Part shown: in pieces, positions 51,490 to 62,709 of the stretch
How positions within the stretch are numbered: position 1 is the stretch's first letter
How the letters are laid out: every line of letters begins with the position of its first letter
Source of the DNA: Riptortus pedestris
Lineage: Eukaryota > Arthropoda > Insecta > Hemiptera > Alydidae
NCBI GenBank assembly: GCA_019009955.1
Contig: CM032232.1
Location: 139,663,501 to 139,727,500 of the forward strand
Direction of reading: 5' to 3'
Length of the DNA stretch: 64,000 nucleotides
Notes under the pieces: generated by a model
The model's database searches: none
The model's input: the letters and a program-made list of their open reading frames with translations, nothing else
What the model was told of the DNA's origin: nothing
Translations under genes and position numbers: made by a program

Positions 51490-51877
51490 GTCCGTCATGC
51501 AGATGCTGCGTAAACTAAGGTGATTTCCCACGTGAAGTTTTACAATAGAGAACTTTCACGAGCGCCGAGCTGTCAAGGAAACGGCCGAACTAGCTTTTGG
51601 AGGGAAAGTCAGTCTCGTCCTTTAGCCGCCCAAATATATTAAAAATACAAATATCTCGGTTAATATTCAAGATAGAGAATAAATGTATATAACAATATTT
51701 TAATAGTAAATTTAATTTGCAATAAGATTGATTTTGTACAACTTTTCGATCCGACGTATAGTAACGGAGATATTTCGAATTTGCGAAAATCCTCCCCTCT
51801 TTCTTTTTCTATAAAACGACTAAATATCGAGTTTGGTAACGATCAAACAAAAATTGCGTCCGCTAGAGTGGTAACAG

Positions 51878-51947
<70 letters not shown>

Positions 51948-52073
51948 ACAGTTTTGAACGGACCTCCTTTTCGTTATCTACTAGGTAAGATCGATAGACA
52001 TTTGAAGAACAATTTCAAAAATTCCGGCATGAGAACGACCTCAATAGCTGATTTCCCCCAAGGGAAATCTGCT
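51490..52073 (-). mobile_element. Helentron-like element
   Basis: The hairpin end has two changes (GTCATGCAGATGCTGCG), so its stem is weakened. The palindromic end is GATTTCCCCCAAGGGAAATC. The core is (CA)n then (TA)n at about 51,881-51,944. Confidence 0.8.
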
Positions 52074-52879
52074 AATATACACTCTAAAGTACATCTGGAA
52101 GCACGTATATTTTTATCAATATACACACTATTAAAATACAAATAGTGATATACACCGTTCATAGTATATCGCTGACACGGATGATAAATCAGGAAATCGG
52201 GGCTCATGTTCCAGAAAAATCGAAACTTCAAAAAATTATAATTGCTCAAATACAATCGTAGAGTTGTCATTATAATTGTATTGATTTTATAATTAAATAC
52301 TATTTATTGAGAGTAATCTCATGTTATTGACTTAAAATGGTGGGAAGATGAGGGTTTAGACGTGACTACTCCAGTGGAAAGGAATCTTTATATTCGATAA
52401 GAACTCCTGAAGATGCATAAAATATTGCGTGACATATGTATATACGTGTGTGTGTGTTATTAGTTGTAGTTATTGCTCCAACTGTCTCAATTTTTATTTC
52501 ATCGCTACCAAATTTGGAGTGGGAATAGATCTAGCTAATTCAAAATATCTCCGTTATTATGAGCTAACCAGAAAAATATTTTATTAGCAATATTTTTATT
52601 TACTCAAAAATGTGAGCTTTATAAGTTAATAATGCATAAGCACTTTCAGCACGGACCATCGTTTATTGACTTCATGGACAATCGATAATAATGAAGTAGT
52701 GGGATCGATTATCACTTCATGCAATAATTTAATTTAATGGCAATACCCATAAATTGGGGGGGGGGGCAGGATGCTAATAGGTACCATCTAATTCATGGGC
52801 TGGGGCAGATCAATCGATTCAATGTTTCAATCCAAGTATAAACTATTTATGAATAACCAATGTCACTTTAATGGTTTTA

Positions 52880-53366
52880 ACTGATTTCCCTTAAGGGGAA
52901 GCGGCTACTGGAGTTGTATTCATGATGAGATTTCGAAAATGATTCTCAAATGTCCTTCGTTCATTCCTTGGAAATGACTAAAATGAGGTCCGTACAAAAT
53001 TATATATATAATTAACACACACACTCACATACATTTTGTATTTTATGAACATGGAATTTTGGTAAATCGACATATTTTCGTTATTATAAATCGGATCGAA
53101 AAAGTACATACAACAATTCTTTCTGCAAAACTAAATTTTGTTATATGCGTTTTTTCAATTATCTTGAATATTATTTATAACATTTTGCATTTTTTAGTTT
53201 TCGGCCTTCAGGAAACCCGTATGCCATATTTATCAATAATCTTTTATACCATGAAGCATTTTAATTGATGTTTAAATACCAAATATTGTTCACCTTTATT
53301 TTTGGGGTTAAATGCAAAAACGTGGGAAATCTGTTTAGATATTGCATACTCTGCGTGACGGAGTTC
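52880..53366 (+). mobile_element. Degenerate Helentron-like element
   Basis: It keeps TGATTTCCCTTAAGGGG at the left, AAATGAGGTCCG and a short TA/AC core, and ends CGTGGGAAATCTGTTTAG with CTCTGCGTGACGGAG. Many substitutions separate it from the other copies. Confidence 0.6.
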
Positions 53367-53463
53367 TTTCTTTAGAGGATACCAAACCCATGCGTTTAGA
53401 GGTTTTTTGGGAAATATTTAGGCTGCTTATTAGATAAAATGTTATTCTTTGCACAAATATACT

Positions 53464-53469
<6 letters not shown>

Positions 53470-53560
<91 letters not shown>

Positions 53561-53577
53561 CTCTGTCTCTCTCTCTG

Positions 53578-53647
<70 letters not shown>
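53470..53647 (+). repeat. (CT)n tract, about 178 bp
   Basis: It is an almost pure polypyrimidine run with rare breaks (CCT, CA, TGT). It lies directly before the CR1/L2-like LINE fragment. It creates spurious Leu-Ser and Arg-Glu frames on the two strands. Confidence 0.95.
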
Positions 53648-53649
<2 letters not shown>

Positions 53650-53739
53650 ATATATTACAAATTCTAAATATTTATATAGATATTACATCTACAGAAGACA
53701 TAAAAATTCAGAGAGCATTTAATTCAGCTATCAGATATA

Positions 53740-54349
53740 CACTCAACCGCAAAAAAAAAAACCGGACACTTCATTTTTGTCGTATTAAAAGCTAATTTTC
53801 AACAATTTTCTTTATGTGGGTATTCTAGTTATTACAGAGAATTTAGAGTCTAAGTTTATTGAACTAATCCCTTCAGGATTAGTAAACAATTAGATAAAAC
53901 TCAGATTAGATTTATTTGTCGTGAAGTTGATCTATTCTAAACTGTAAGTAGTTTTTCGCATATTTAAACATCTTTAATTATTAACCAAGCATTTTCTTTA
54001 ATTAATGTTTTATTTTTATTTCGGTCCAGAATAATGGGTCTTTCAAACTTAGATGGAAGGCCGGAGCTTACGTTACATTGCCGAAACGCTTGGGGTAGCG
54101 AAGTCTACCATTCACTGTAATAAAAATGAAGAACAATTTTTTTTTTTTTAAATGTGTTAATTTATTTTTTTCTTTTTATTTTATTTTGTATTTTTTTGTA
54201 AATAATCAATATAAATTGTTCACTTTTTGTTTAAATAACCTATAGATTAACCAATTATTTTAATTAAAAAGATTAATATACATATATATTAAGTATTTAA
54301 CAAAATTATAAGACTAAATCTAAGTGTCCGGTTTTTTTGCGGTTGAGTG
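53740..54349. mobile_element. Tc1/mariner-type element, internally deleted
   Basis: The element is 610 bp and flanked by TA on both sides. The left end reads CACTCAACCGC, a run of A, then CCGGACACTT. The right end is the inverse (AAGTGTCCGG, a run of T, GCGGTTGAGTG), with arms differing only in the length of the A run. A TA target and inverted repeats of about 28 bp fit Tc1/mariner. Inside, at about 54,050-54,115, translation gives pieces of a helix-turn-helix (see the separate entry). Confidence 0.88.
54050..54115 (+). pseudogene. Relic of a Tc1-type transposase helix-turn-helix
   Basis: Two reading frames in this stretch give RWKAGAY and then YIAETLGVAKSTIH, separated by a frameshift. Together they resemble the N-terminal paired-like helix-turn-helix of Tc1 transposases, where a 'KAG.S...IA..LGVS.STV' pattern is usual. 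It lies inside the inverted-repeat element, where such a gene would be expected. The rest of the transposase, including the DDE residues, is not recognisable. The stretch is short, so chance similarity cannot be ruled out. Confidence 0.5.
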
Positions 54350-54956
54350 TATATTCAATGCTAAGAGAGATGAGCACATAACATCATACATGAAAGCTCT
54401 GGGATGGCTCACGTCTAAGGTGTATCGGCGCTTAAATATACTATGCCTTTCAAAGAAAATCCTGCATTTCGGAGTACCCAAAAATCTTTATGAGGGTTTT
54501 ATTCTCATGAAAAGTGAGAGATTGGGATATAATTTCAAACTGACAGCCTGCAGAACCAATATATTTCGCCACTCTTTCTCTGCTGTTGCGGCAAGAGAGC
54601 TAAATGCTTTACCGGAAGAAATAAAAGCATCATCATCATTCCGAAAGGCCTGCATTAATCATTTCCTAACGACCGAGATGGGGATATGACATGTACCATA
54701 GTTCACCATAATGACATTTGTATATTAGTTTTATTTATATTTTTAGTTTTTGTTTGTATATTAGTTTTATTTGTATTTTTAGTTTTATTTTTGTACATTA
54801 GTTTTATATATATAGTATCTTTATGGTTTTTGGATAAGTTTTAATTTAATTTATAAGTAGTTTAGTTTGATTTATAGTAGTAGTAACCAGTTTATAGTAA
54901 ACATACATGTCTATTGTCGGTAAGAAAGGACCATTGGTCCTATGACAATAAAAGCA

Positions 54957-55021
<65 letters not shown>

Positions 55022-56332
55022 TCAGTACTTCCATTTATGATCTGATTACGATTTTTCAATCCCCTTTCTCGTCGTCCGATTTAAGCCATTAACAAACTTG
55101 CTCTTTATATTTATAAATTTGAACGGAATTAATTTCCGTAAACTTGACGTTTGAAAAACATTTGAAAATCCCGCCTTAAGAGAAATTGTAGTAAAATCAG
55201 ACTTGTCGGATTGTAGACGAGAAGGGAATGTAGCATATTGTGAGAATTTTGTGAGGTGCATGAGGCGTGGATATTGTGCGTGGCGGGCAATGTTCAAGCC
55301 AGCATATAATTCAGGGGATTACAATGGGTACTCGACGAAGCCCAGTGCCACCTCGACTAAAAGGGCAAATCATTGTTCTCTCTGGCCGCTCCTACCTCTT
55401 TGCCTACTCCCTCTAATGTTACTTTAGCCTTATTCCTCTATGGCCATTCGAAACTTCAGAAAAAAGTTCGATGCACTTACAGATATTTAAAGGTTTTAAT
55501 GACACCGACTTTACTGTAAAATAATTGACTTTACTGTCTCAAAAATAATGATACGTTGACGTGAAAGGCATTTTTGATAAGTGAGTAAAATAGTCAATCT
55601 GTCATCATTAATCTTCTTATATATAAAAATGGATGTTTGTCTGTATGTCCTTAATAGAATCGTAATAGGCTGAACCGAATTTTATGAAACTTGGTATGTA
55701 TATTACTACTAAAACAGGTTAGGTTTCTGGCTGTATTAATATTCTCTGAGACTAACAGGAGTGGGGGTTATAAGGGAGGCCTGAAATTAAAAATAGTAAT
55801 ATTTCGTCTTCTAATGATTTTTCGGCAAATATGCACATAACAAAAGTTGTTTATTTTGTTATTTAGAGTAACTTTTGTGATTTACTCTTTTGTCGTATAC
55901 CGAAGTATAATTGAGCTATACGCTAAAAACAATAGTGAGAGTCAATAATTTTATATGGCACAAAAAACTCACCCGAATTAAAGAAACTCCGTAAGTGATT
56001 TGGTATTAACACCTCCCTGATTGTAAGCTATATTAAAATTTCGAGGTACGAACAGGAGTGGAGGTTGTAGGAGAGGTCTGAAATTGAAAATAGCGATATC
56101 GTTTCCTATTGGTTTTCGGCAATTATGCACATAACAAAAGTTGTTTAGTTTGTTATTTAAAGTAACTTTTGATATATGAACTTTTTCCATATAACGAAGT
56201 ATAAATAAGGTATACACGAAAAACTATAGAAGGGGTCAACAATGTTATGGGACTCGAAAGACTAAATTAACGAAACTCCGTATTTTTGACAATGATAATA
56301 TGATAATCTATGATTATGTTATATATAAAAAA

Positions 56333-57216
56333 GTCCGTCACGCAGAGGCTGCGTAAACTAAGCAGATTTCCCACGTGAAGTTATACAATAGAGAAATCTC
56401 CATAGGAGAGTCGAACGGTTACGGCAAAGGGCCGAACTAGCTTTTCGCGGGAAATTCAAATTCCGGTATCGGCCCAAATTTCATAAAAATGCAAATATCT
56501 CGGTTAATATTCAAGATAGGGAATAAATGTATATAACAATATTTATAGTAAATGTAATTTTCAATAAGATTGATTCTGTACTATTTTTTGATCCGACGTA
56601 TAGTAACGGAGATATGTCGACTTTTCGAAAATCCTCCCCTCTAAACCCCCCCTCCCACTGGTCCGATTTCAGCCGTTAACGAACGTAATCTTTCTTTTTA
56701 CAAAAAACGACTAAATATCGAGTTTGGTAACGATCAAACAAAAATTGCGACCGCTAGAGCGGTAACAGACATATATATAGATAGACAGATAGATAGATAT
56801 ATTGTTACGTTTTATTACAAAACCAGTAATAAACGTTGTTAATGAGAGTTCTTTTGGATTGCAAAATTAAACACACACACACAAGTTTCACACTTTATCA
56901 CTGCACAATACTCTTGGTTACTACTCAAAGTATTACACTGATAGTGTCACTGTTCTGGAGATTACACAGTCCAATAATTCACTCACGGTCACTGAAATTC
57001 ACATAAAGTCGGCACTGCACTGTAGCGCTGAACATCCCTCGAAGACCGTTGAGCGTCAACTGAACTGAAGTACTGGCAGGGTCTCTTATAAATGCCTGGA
57101 GAAGGGACTAGGCAGGAAGGTCTAGACTAGAAGTTCCAGAGCTTCCTGGAAGGCCCTAATTAAATTCTGCCGGCGGCCCTAATTAGATCAAACGCAACAA
57201 CGATCAAAGGTAACAG

Positions 57217-57279
<63 letters not shown>

Positions 57280-57348
57280 AAGAGAAATTTTGGAAATCGC
57301 ATCATGAATACAACCTCAATAGCTGATTTCCCTTAAGGGAAATCTGCT
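56333..57348 (-). mobile_element. Helentron-like element inside a Helitron, containing an LTR
   Basis: It runs from the hairpin end at 56,333 to the palindrome end at 57,348. The copy is inserted into the A run of a classical Helitron and is itself split at its TATC/TA core by the LTR at 56,803-57,199. Confidence 0.82.
56803..57199 (-). mobile_element. Solo LTR, second copy, internally deleted
   Basis: On the minus strand it begins TGTTGCGTTTGATCTAATTA and ends CGTAACA. It matches 48,231-48,779 but lacks about 45 bp after the first seven bases and about 100 bp of the repeated GTGCCGTG region. The flank on one side (CGATCAAAGGTAACAGAC) is disturbed core sequence of the Helentron-like host element. 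Confidence 0.72.
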
Positions 57349-57618
57349 AAAAAGATTCATGCACAGGAAACGGGTAATATAAAAATATTGTGTATTTTGT
57401 AGAATTAAGTACATAACAAATACTTTCATTATTAACATATCCCCAGCACGCCGGACTCGGGAGTAAATCCTAAGCATTGAGACGGGAAAATGTAAAAATA
57501 TTGTACAAAGTAAAGACCGGAAAAAATACCATCATCATTCAGCCTTAAATGATTTCCCGGGCGAAGCCGGGCACCTTAGCTAGTTTGTTATAAGAATCAA
57601 ATTTCATTCTAATATTCT

Positions 57619-57667
<49 letters not shown>

Positions 57668-58029
57668 TCTATTTTTGAGGCTGCATCGCTGGGAAGTATC
57701 GTATATATATACATGTATGTATATTTTTGTGTGTTTGTTTGTGTGTGTGTGTGTGTGTGTGTTTGTTTGTTTATATGTGTGTGTATGTATATTCTAATGA
57801 GGTACCCAGTTTTGCTCGGAATATCTTCGGAGGTTGAATAATGTAATATTTTTTTTTTCTCAAGGCTTCACTATGAATAATTTTTTATATTTTCCTTGTC
57901 CTTGATTATGAGTTTTGCCAACTTTAGCAATAGATGTTTTTAGACTCTTGGTGAATATATGTTAAATAATTCTTAGGCAGTCCTTATTCCGTATTCAAAA
58001 CACCGTGAATAATATAAATCATTGTTATT

Positions 58030-58275
58030 GTTAATTATTAACTTCCACTTTGTGCCACTAGGGCTAGTTATTAGCTAGTAGTTCCTGAGACTTATAGAGA
58101 CAGGTTATCTACAGGTTACCATCCTTACCTTTCCAAAGTGGAGCTAATGATTTTATTGAATGAGTCCGTCACTAAATGCATTCCTATGACCCAGGCGAAA
58201 ATCGAACTCGCCTCTCTCGGTTTACAATGTCAACTTTAAACGTTGACTCACATGGCTAACCTGAGTCCCCAATAC
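58030..58275 (-). mobile_element. tRNA-derived SINE, most complete head
   Basis: The minus strand reads GGGGACTCAGGTTAGCCATG, then TGAGTCAACG, then GGCGAGTTCGATTTTCGCC (B box), and ends with AGTGGAAGTTAATAATTAAC. The TTAGCCATGTGAGTCAACG stretch is an A-box candidate at the expected distance. This makes a tRNA origin likely. It is a retroposon head and not a tRNA gene, because no cloverleaf can be drawn. Confidence 0.7.
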
Positions 58276-58474
58276 AAATCATAATCGTGTTTAGCATTTT
58301 TCATTATTAAATACCACCATCATATTAAATCATTATAAAATTGCTGTATAACAGGTTATTCGCTATTTGGATCAATAATATTCAGGCAATTGATGTGGGA
58401 GGTATTTTTGATAATTGAGTAAAATTCTCTTTGTAGAAATCAAATTTCATTATCTATTATTAGGTATGTATACA

Positions 58475-58541
<67 letters not shown>

Positions 58542-58542
58542 A

Positions 58543-58915
58543 CTAGCTAAGGTACCCGGCTTCACCCGGGAATTCATTTGAGCCTGAATGAAGATTGTAT
58601 TTTTTGGCAAGGCTTTACTTTTCACAATATTTTGACATTTCCCCGTCACAGTCTTCAGGTTTCATACCCGTCGTTGCCGTGGATTTGTTAATAATTAAAT
58701 TATTTGTTATGGAAAGTTTCACTCTCCTCAATATTTTTATATTTCCCGACTCCTGTGCATGTAGTTTTTTTTTATAAAGTAATGAACATATAATTTATAA
58801 TCGTAGAATGTATTCTGTCTTCCAAACTATGTATGAATAGAAGTTCCCTTCCCTTGATGCGGTACAAAGCTTAATGGTGACAGCTGTTTTAGGTACGTCA
58901 TAACCGCTATTAAAA
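58543..58915 (-). mobile_element. Classical Helitron 3' half, inverted
   Basis: The minus strand ends with CCCGGGTGAAGCCGGG (58,555-58,570) and CTAG (58,543-58,546). The 58,780-58,915 part matches 60,410-60,545 in inverted orientation. The left neighbour is a long TA tract. The 5' half is missing. Confidence 0.75.
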
Positions 58916-58919
58916 ATAC

Positions 58920-59389
58920 ACTTCTGTAAGTCACGATTGTAAACTGTTTATTGATATTGGTGTTGAGTAAAGTATATCATACATTAACGAAGCAGAGTTA
59001 ATAAATACCAGAAATAACTGGGCGCACCTCCCCAGCGTTCATCCTTTTAAATTATTTATTTTTGGTAATTAAAAAAATTCACATTCCTGAGAATAACACT
59101 ACATTGCTATAAGCATCAATTAACATGTAAACATAGACCAATATGAGGTCGGCAGGGAAGTTGCAGAACTCATAGTACAAAGGAAGTAGCTCGACACCGC
59201 CCTAGGCTCAGTGCTGCGAACTCATTTAGGATATTAATCCTGTAATAAAAATTATATGAACAAATCAGATTACATTTTCATCACAATGCTAAAACTATTG
59301 TTGTGTCCAGTTATGGTGTCTATGACATGTGAAACGAAAAGTTATCGTGAAATTTTGCGAAAAAAATCAATGTACAGACAGAGGTTACA

Positions 59390-59441
<52 letters not shown>

Positions 59442-59812
59442 TATAACTTTATCATTGATCCCAATTGTATAGAGATCAAAGAAGGAAATTATGTAGTTAT
59501 CGTTAATAATTACAATAATTCAAACCAGAAGTATATACTTAGGGAATGGGATTGATTGAGTTACCACGAAGAATTTTACATATACAAACCAAAAAATATG
59601 TAATACATTAAAATTATAGTACTGTATGTTTAATTTGTTTTTCAGCATTCAGTCATCAATGGGTTTGTGGTAAAGAAACATTTTTACTTACACACTTCAT
59701 AATATAGAACTCTGTCCGAGATAGTGATTTACGTGGCTCGTGATGTTTTAAAGACATGAATGGGATTGATTAGAAACCGAAACGTTTATTCTACCAAACC
59801 AACCAATATATA
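58920..59812. other. Unassigned DNA between inverted Helitron copies
   Basis: It contains a TA tract (59,395-59,436). A 99-codon frame at 59,256-59,555 includes the TA tract (a Tyr-Ile run) and is not credible as a gene. Confidence 0.45.
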
Positions 59813-59813
59813 T

Positions 59814-60758
59814 GTAACCTCTGTCTGTACATTGATTTTTTTTTTAAAATTTCATGGTACTTTTTCGTTTCTCATATCATAGACACCATAACTGCATTTT
59901 GTTTCTTTCGTGTATGTTTGTTTGTTTGTTACCTTTTCACGCATAAACGGCTGAACCGAATTTTATGAAACTTGATATGTATATTACTAACCCAACTTAG
60001 ACTTTGGGCTATATTAATATTCTCTGAGACGAACCGGAGTAGGGGTTATAAGGGAGGCCTGAAATTAAAAATAGCGATATTTCGTTTCCTATTGGGTTTT
60101 CGGCAGATACGCTCATGACAAAAATTGTTTATTCTGTTATTTAGAGTAACTGTTGTTATATTCACTTTTGCCATATAACAAGTTATAAAAGAGATATACA
60201 CCAAAAACTAAAGCGAGAGCAAACTATTTTATTGGGCACTAACAGTTGAACCGAATTTAACAAAACTCGGTATGTGAATTGGCATTAATTCTTCCATGAT
60301 TATAAGCTATATTAAAATTTATAGGTTCAAACGGGAGTGGGGGTTATAAGGGAGGCCTAAAATAAAAATTTCGGATATTTCATTTTCTATTTGTTTTTCG
60401 GTTATAACGTACCTAAAACAGCTGTCACCATTAAACTTTGGACCGCATCAAGGGAAAGGAACTTTAATTCATACATGGTTTGGAAGACAGCATACTTTCT
60501 ACGATGAATTATACTGTTCATTACGTTATAAAAAAACCTACATGCACAGGAAACGGGAAATATAATAATATTAGATGAGTGAAGTCTTAAATAGCAAATA
60601 ATTTTATTATTAACAAATCCACAGCAACGACGGGTATAAACCCTAAAAACTGTGACGGGGAAATGTCAAAATATTGTGGAAAGTAAAGCCTTGCGAAAAA
60701 AATACCATCTTTATTCAGCCTAAAATGAATTCCCGGGCGAAGCCGGGTATCTGAGCTA

Positions 60759-60759
<1 letters not shown>
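59814..60759 (+). mobile_element. Classical Helitron with intact 3' end
   Basis: It begins GTAACCTCTGTCTGTACATT, as does the copy at 1,913. It has the GGCTGAACCGAATTTTATG block, two internal units, the hairpin CCCGGGCGAAGCCGGG (60,732-60,747) and CTAG|T (60,756-60,759). It is followed directly by a TA tract. It is non-autonomous. Confidence 0.8.
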
Positions 60760-60792
<33 letters not shown>

Positions 60793-60798
60793 ATGAAA

Positions 60799-61138
60799 TG
60801 TTAATTATTATTATTTAAATTTAATCTATTTACCGGCTACTTCTCAGGGTTATATATTGCACGGCAAGCATTCCCGTTTCCACCATCTCTGCTATAAGAG
60901 CTAATTTATCTATTTAATCAGAGATATAGCACAATTAGGCTAGATAATTAAAGAAACACTCTGTTTGCATCTTGGGAGTCGACTGACGAGTCCTGTCCTG
61001 CTAAATTGACCTTTGGATTCACCGGGCTCCGCTGTCAGTCCCTTGACAGGTGCTGCTACCTCTTTTAATGCCCAGTACTAATCACTCTGATCTCATAGAT
61101 ATAGAGAGACAGCGGAGTACCTCTAAGGCTCGACCGTT

Positions 61139-61141
<3 letters not shown>
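60799..61141. mobile_element. Possible solo LTR between TA tracts
   Basis: This 343-bp sequence starts TGTTAATT and ends CCGTTACA (TG...CA), lies between two TA tracts, and is richer in G and C than its surroundings. On the minus strand it begins TGTAACGGTCGAGCC. It has no clear match to the other LTRs here. The call rests on termini and context only. Confidence 0.35.

Positions 61142-61216
<75 letters not shown>
61141..61216. repeat. (TA)n tract
   Basis: It is about 76 bp of uninterrupted TA after the possible LTR. Other long TA tracts not inside a listed element are at 1,862-1,907, 3,688-3,717, 4,599-4,647, 4,939-4,992, 25,499-25,538, 26,981-27,016, 40,960-40,995, 57,621-57,663, 58,473-58,538 and 59,395-59,436. 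Confidence 0.9.
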
Positions 61217-61219
<3 letters not shown>

Positions 61220-62335
61220 TCTAGCACACTGGTATGGGTATTGTAAAGTCTCACTTCTTCACATCCATTTTCAGACTAAGTACTTAAGTATATAAACATC
61301 CTAAGTCCAACTAATATTTTAATTCCTGTTCACATAGGCTTTTTATTTCTAATAGAGAAACAGCTAATAGAAGGTCAGATGAGATTTATAAGCGTGCCTT
61401 ATTCCAGCTCGAGGGAAATCTGCTTAAACGGCGTTATAGACTTTTTTTGTTTACAGCTTTCAGAAAATTCAAACTTCTTCACATGAGTTCACTTAAAATC
61501 TCATGTCCAGCTGGCATATAAATTCTTGTGTACAAAGGCTTTTCATGACAGTAGTTTTAGTGAATAGATGGTGAGACTTTAGCCCCTGCTTCTTATTTCA
61601 ATTACATAAACACTGAAATTGTTGCTAATTTCTTAACATCAGAGTGGCCAACTTATCATTTTTACAATATTATCTTACTTTTCCTTATATTTTTGTAAGA
61701 GATGTTTGCGTTCTGAATTTGTACGAAGAGTGTAACAATTCATGGCGGTGCCGCAATAAATATTGGTTAGCTGAAGGATTATTTCTCTCTCTAGCTTGAG
61801 CCATTTCCCTGTTAACCTGATATACACATATATCAAGATAAAATACTGCCATGACTGTTAGCTTAACCATTTCAGTGCGATATATCTAACAGTGAACCAA
61901 CTTAATACTGCTTCCTTTATTCTAAACTTGATAGCGGCTTAATCTCATTTAACGAAGAATTTATAGAAACTTCTAAAGGTGTATAGTTTTAAAAATAATC
62001 ATAAGGGCTGAGTAAACTAAGCAGATTTTCCACATGCTGGAATGACACGGTTGTAATCTCTTTTCATGGTCTATTCCGTATTTCTCTCGTTGTAAGAAGC
62101 ATTTACAAAATGAAATTTAAATGTTTTCTAAACATGAGATTTTTAGTGACTCTGCTAAGTAGGGGTTTAGTGAAATTTGAAAAATTAAAGAAAAGCAAAT
62201 CTCTCGGTTAATATTAATCGAAGACGTCATTGGACACAGTGATTGCCTTTATCTCAAATAGTAAAGGTACATTTAAAGCAGTATTTGGTATTTAATAAGC
62301 TTGGAGCAAGATGTTTCCCGATATATTGGCTTATT
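61220..62335. other. Unassigned DNA before the minisatellite
   Basis: It holds only scraps of the Helentron-like end at about 61,409-61,450 and 62,000-62,030. A 61-codon minus frame at 61,685-61,870 has no recognised domain. Confidence 0.45.
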
Positions 62336-62340
62336 ATTAA

Positions 62341-62709
62341 AAGTGGGGGTATATTGCCTCCAGTGACTGGAAGTGGGGGTATATTGCCTCCAGTGACTGG
62401 AAGTGGGGGTATATTGCCTCCAGTGACTGGAAGTGGGGGTATATTGCCTCCAGTGACTGGAAGTGGGGGTATATTGCCTCCAGTGACTGGAAGTGGGGGT
62501 ATATTGCCTCCAGTGACTGGAAGTGGGGGTATATTGCCTCCAGTGACTGGAAGTGGGGGTATATTGCCTCCAGTGACTGGAAGTGGGGGTATATTGCCTC
62601 CAGTGACTGGAAGTGGGGGTATATTGCCTCCAGTGACTGGAAGTGGGGGTATATTGCCTCCAGTGACTGGAAGTGGGGGTATATTGCCTCCAGTGACTGG
62701 AAGTGGGGG
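62341..62709 (+). repeat. Perfect 30-bp minisatellite, 12 identical units
   Basis: The unit AAGTGGGGGTATATTGCCTC plus CAGTGACTGG is repeated twelve times without a single difference, followed by the first ten bases of a thirteenth. Because 30 is a multiple of 3, one plus frame reads SGGILPPVTG repeatedly and lies in a 162-codon open frame (62,243-62,731). Another plus frame (KWGYIASSDW) and all three minus frames through the array are also open. I do not take it as a protein: no conserved domain, no upstream gene, and a period that opens most frames. Confidence 0.97.

Larger units (their letters stand above)
53672..54689 (+). pseudogene. C-terminal ORF2 fragment of a CR1/L2-like LINE
   Basis: The left part ends in IQRAFNSAIRY. 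The right part continues with IFNAKRDEHITSYMKALGWL and runs through FRHSFSAVAARELNALPEEI and SSSFRKACINHFL to a stop at 54,687-54,689. This is the conserved region after the reverse transcriptase thumb, where CR1/L2-group proteins carry a pattern of the type 'Q...N...R.I......H.T......L.WL' and then 'S.S...WN.LP..I...S...F'. The Tc1/mariner element sits exactly in the Tyr-Ile codons. Taking it out with one TA copy restores a continuous frame. The catalytic part of the enzyme is absent. Confidence 0.72.
53672..54960 (+). mobile_element. CR1/L2-like LINE 3' fragment, split by a Tc1/mariner element
   Basis: The fragment begins just after a long CT tract. It holds the last part of a LINE ORF2 (about 53,672-53,739 and 54,352-54,689) and a 3' UTR of about 270 bp. 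The UTR ends with the small palindrome GGACCATTGGTCC, then ATGACAATAAAAGC, then a (TC)n/(TA)n tail from about 54,959. A tail of short tandem repeats directly after the 3' end, rather than poly(A), fits CR1/L2-type elements. Confidence 0.75.
55612..57583 (+). mobile_element. Classical Helitron split by a Helentron-like element
   Basis: The 5' end is TCTTCTTATATATAAAAATG. The 3' end is the hairpin CCCGGGCGAAGCCGGG (57,556-57,571) and CTAG|T (57,580-57,583). The two halves are 55,612-56,332 and 57,349-57,583. The right half starts with a run of A and then ATTCATGCACAGGAAACGGG, the same continuation as in the intact relative at 60,525-60,560. The element between them (56,333-57,348) is therefore a later insertion. 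Internal tandem units are present and no coding capacity is visible. Confidence 0.8.

Noticed and set aside
53335..53795. Arg-Glu-rich and Leu-Ser-rich frames resembling SR-type or low-complexity proteins
   Set aside because: They are translations of the two strands of a (CT)n microsatellite.
58190..58275. tRNA gene
   Set aside because: A- and B-box-like motifs are present, but no cloverleaf can be drawn and the sequence continues into a SINE body.
62341..62709. CRISPR-like array of 30-bp repeats
   Set aside because: The units are directly contiguous with no spacers, and the DNA is eukaryotic.
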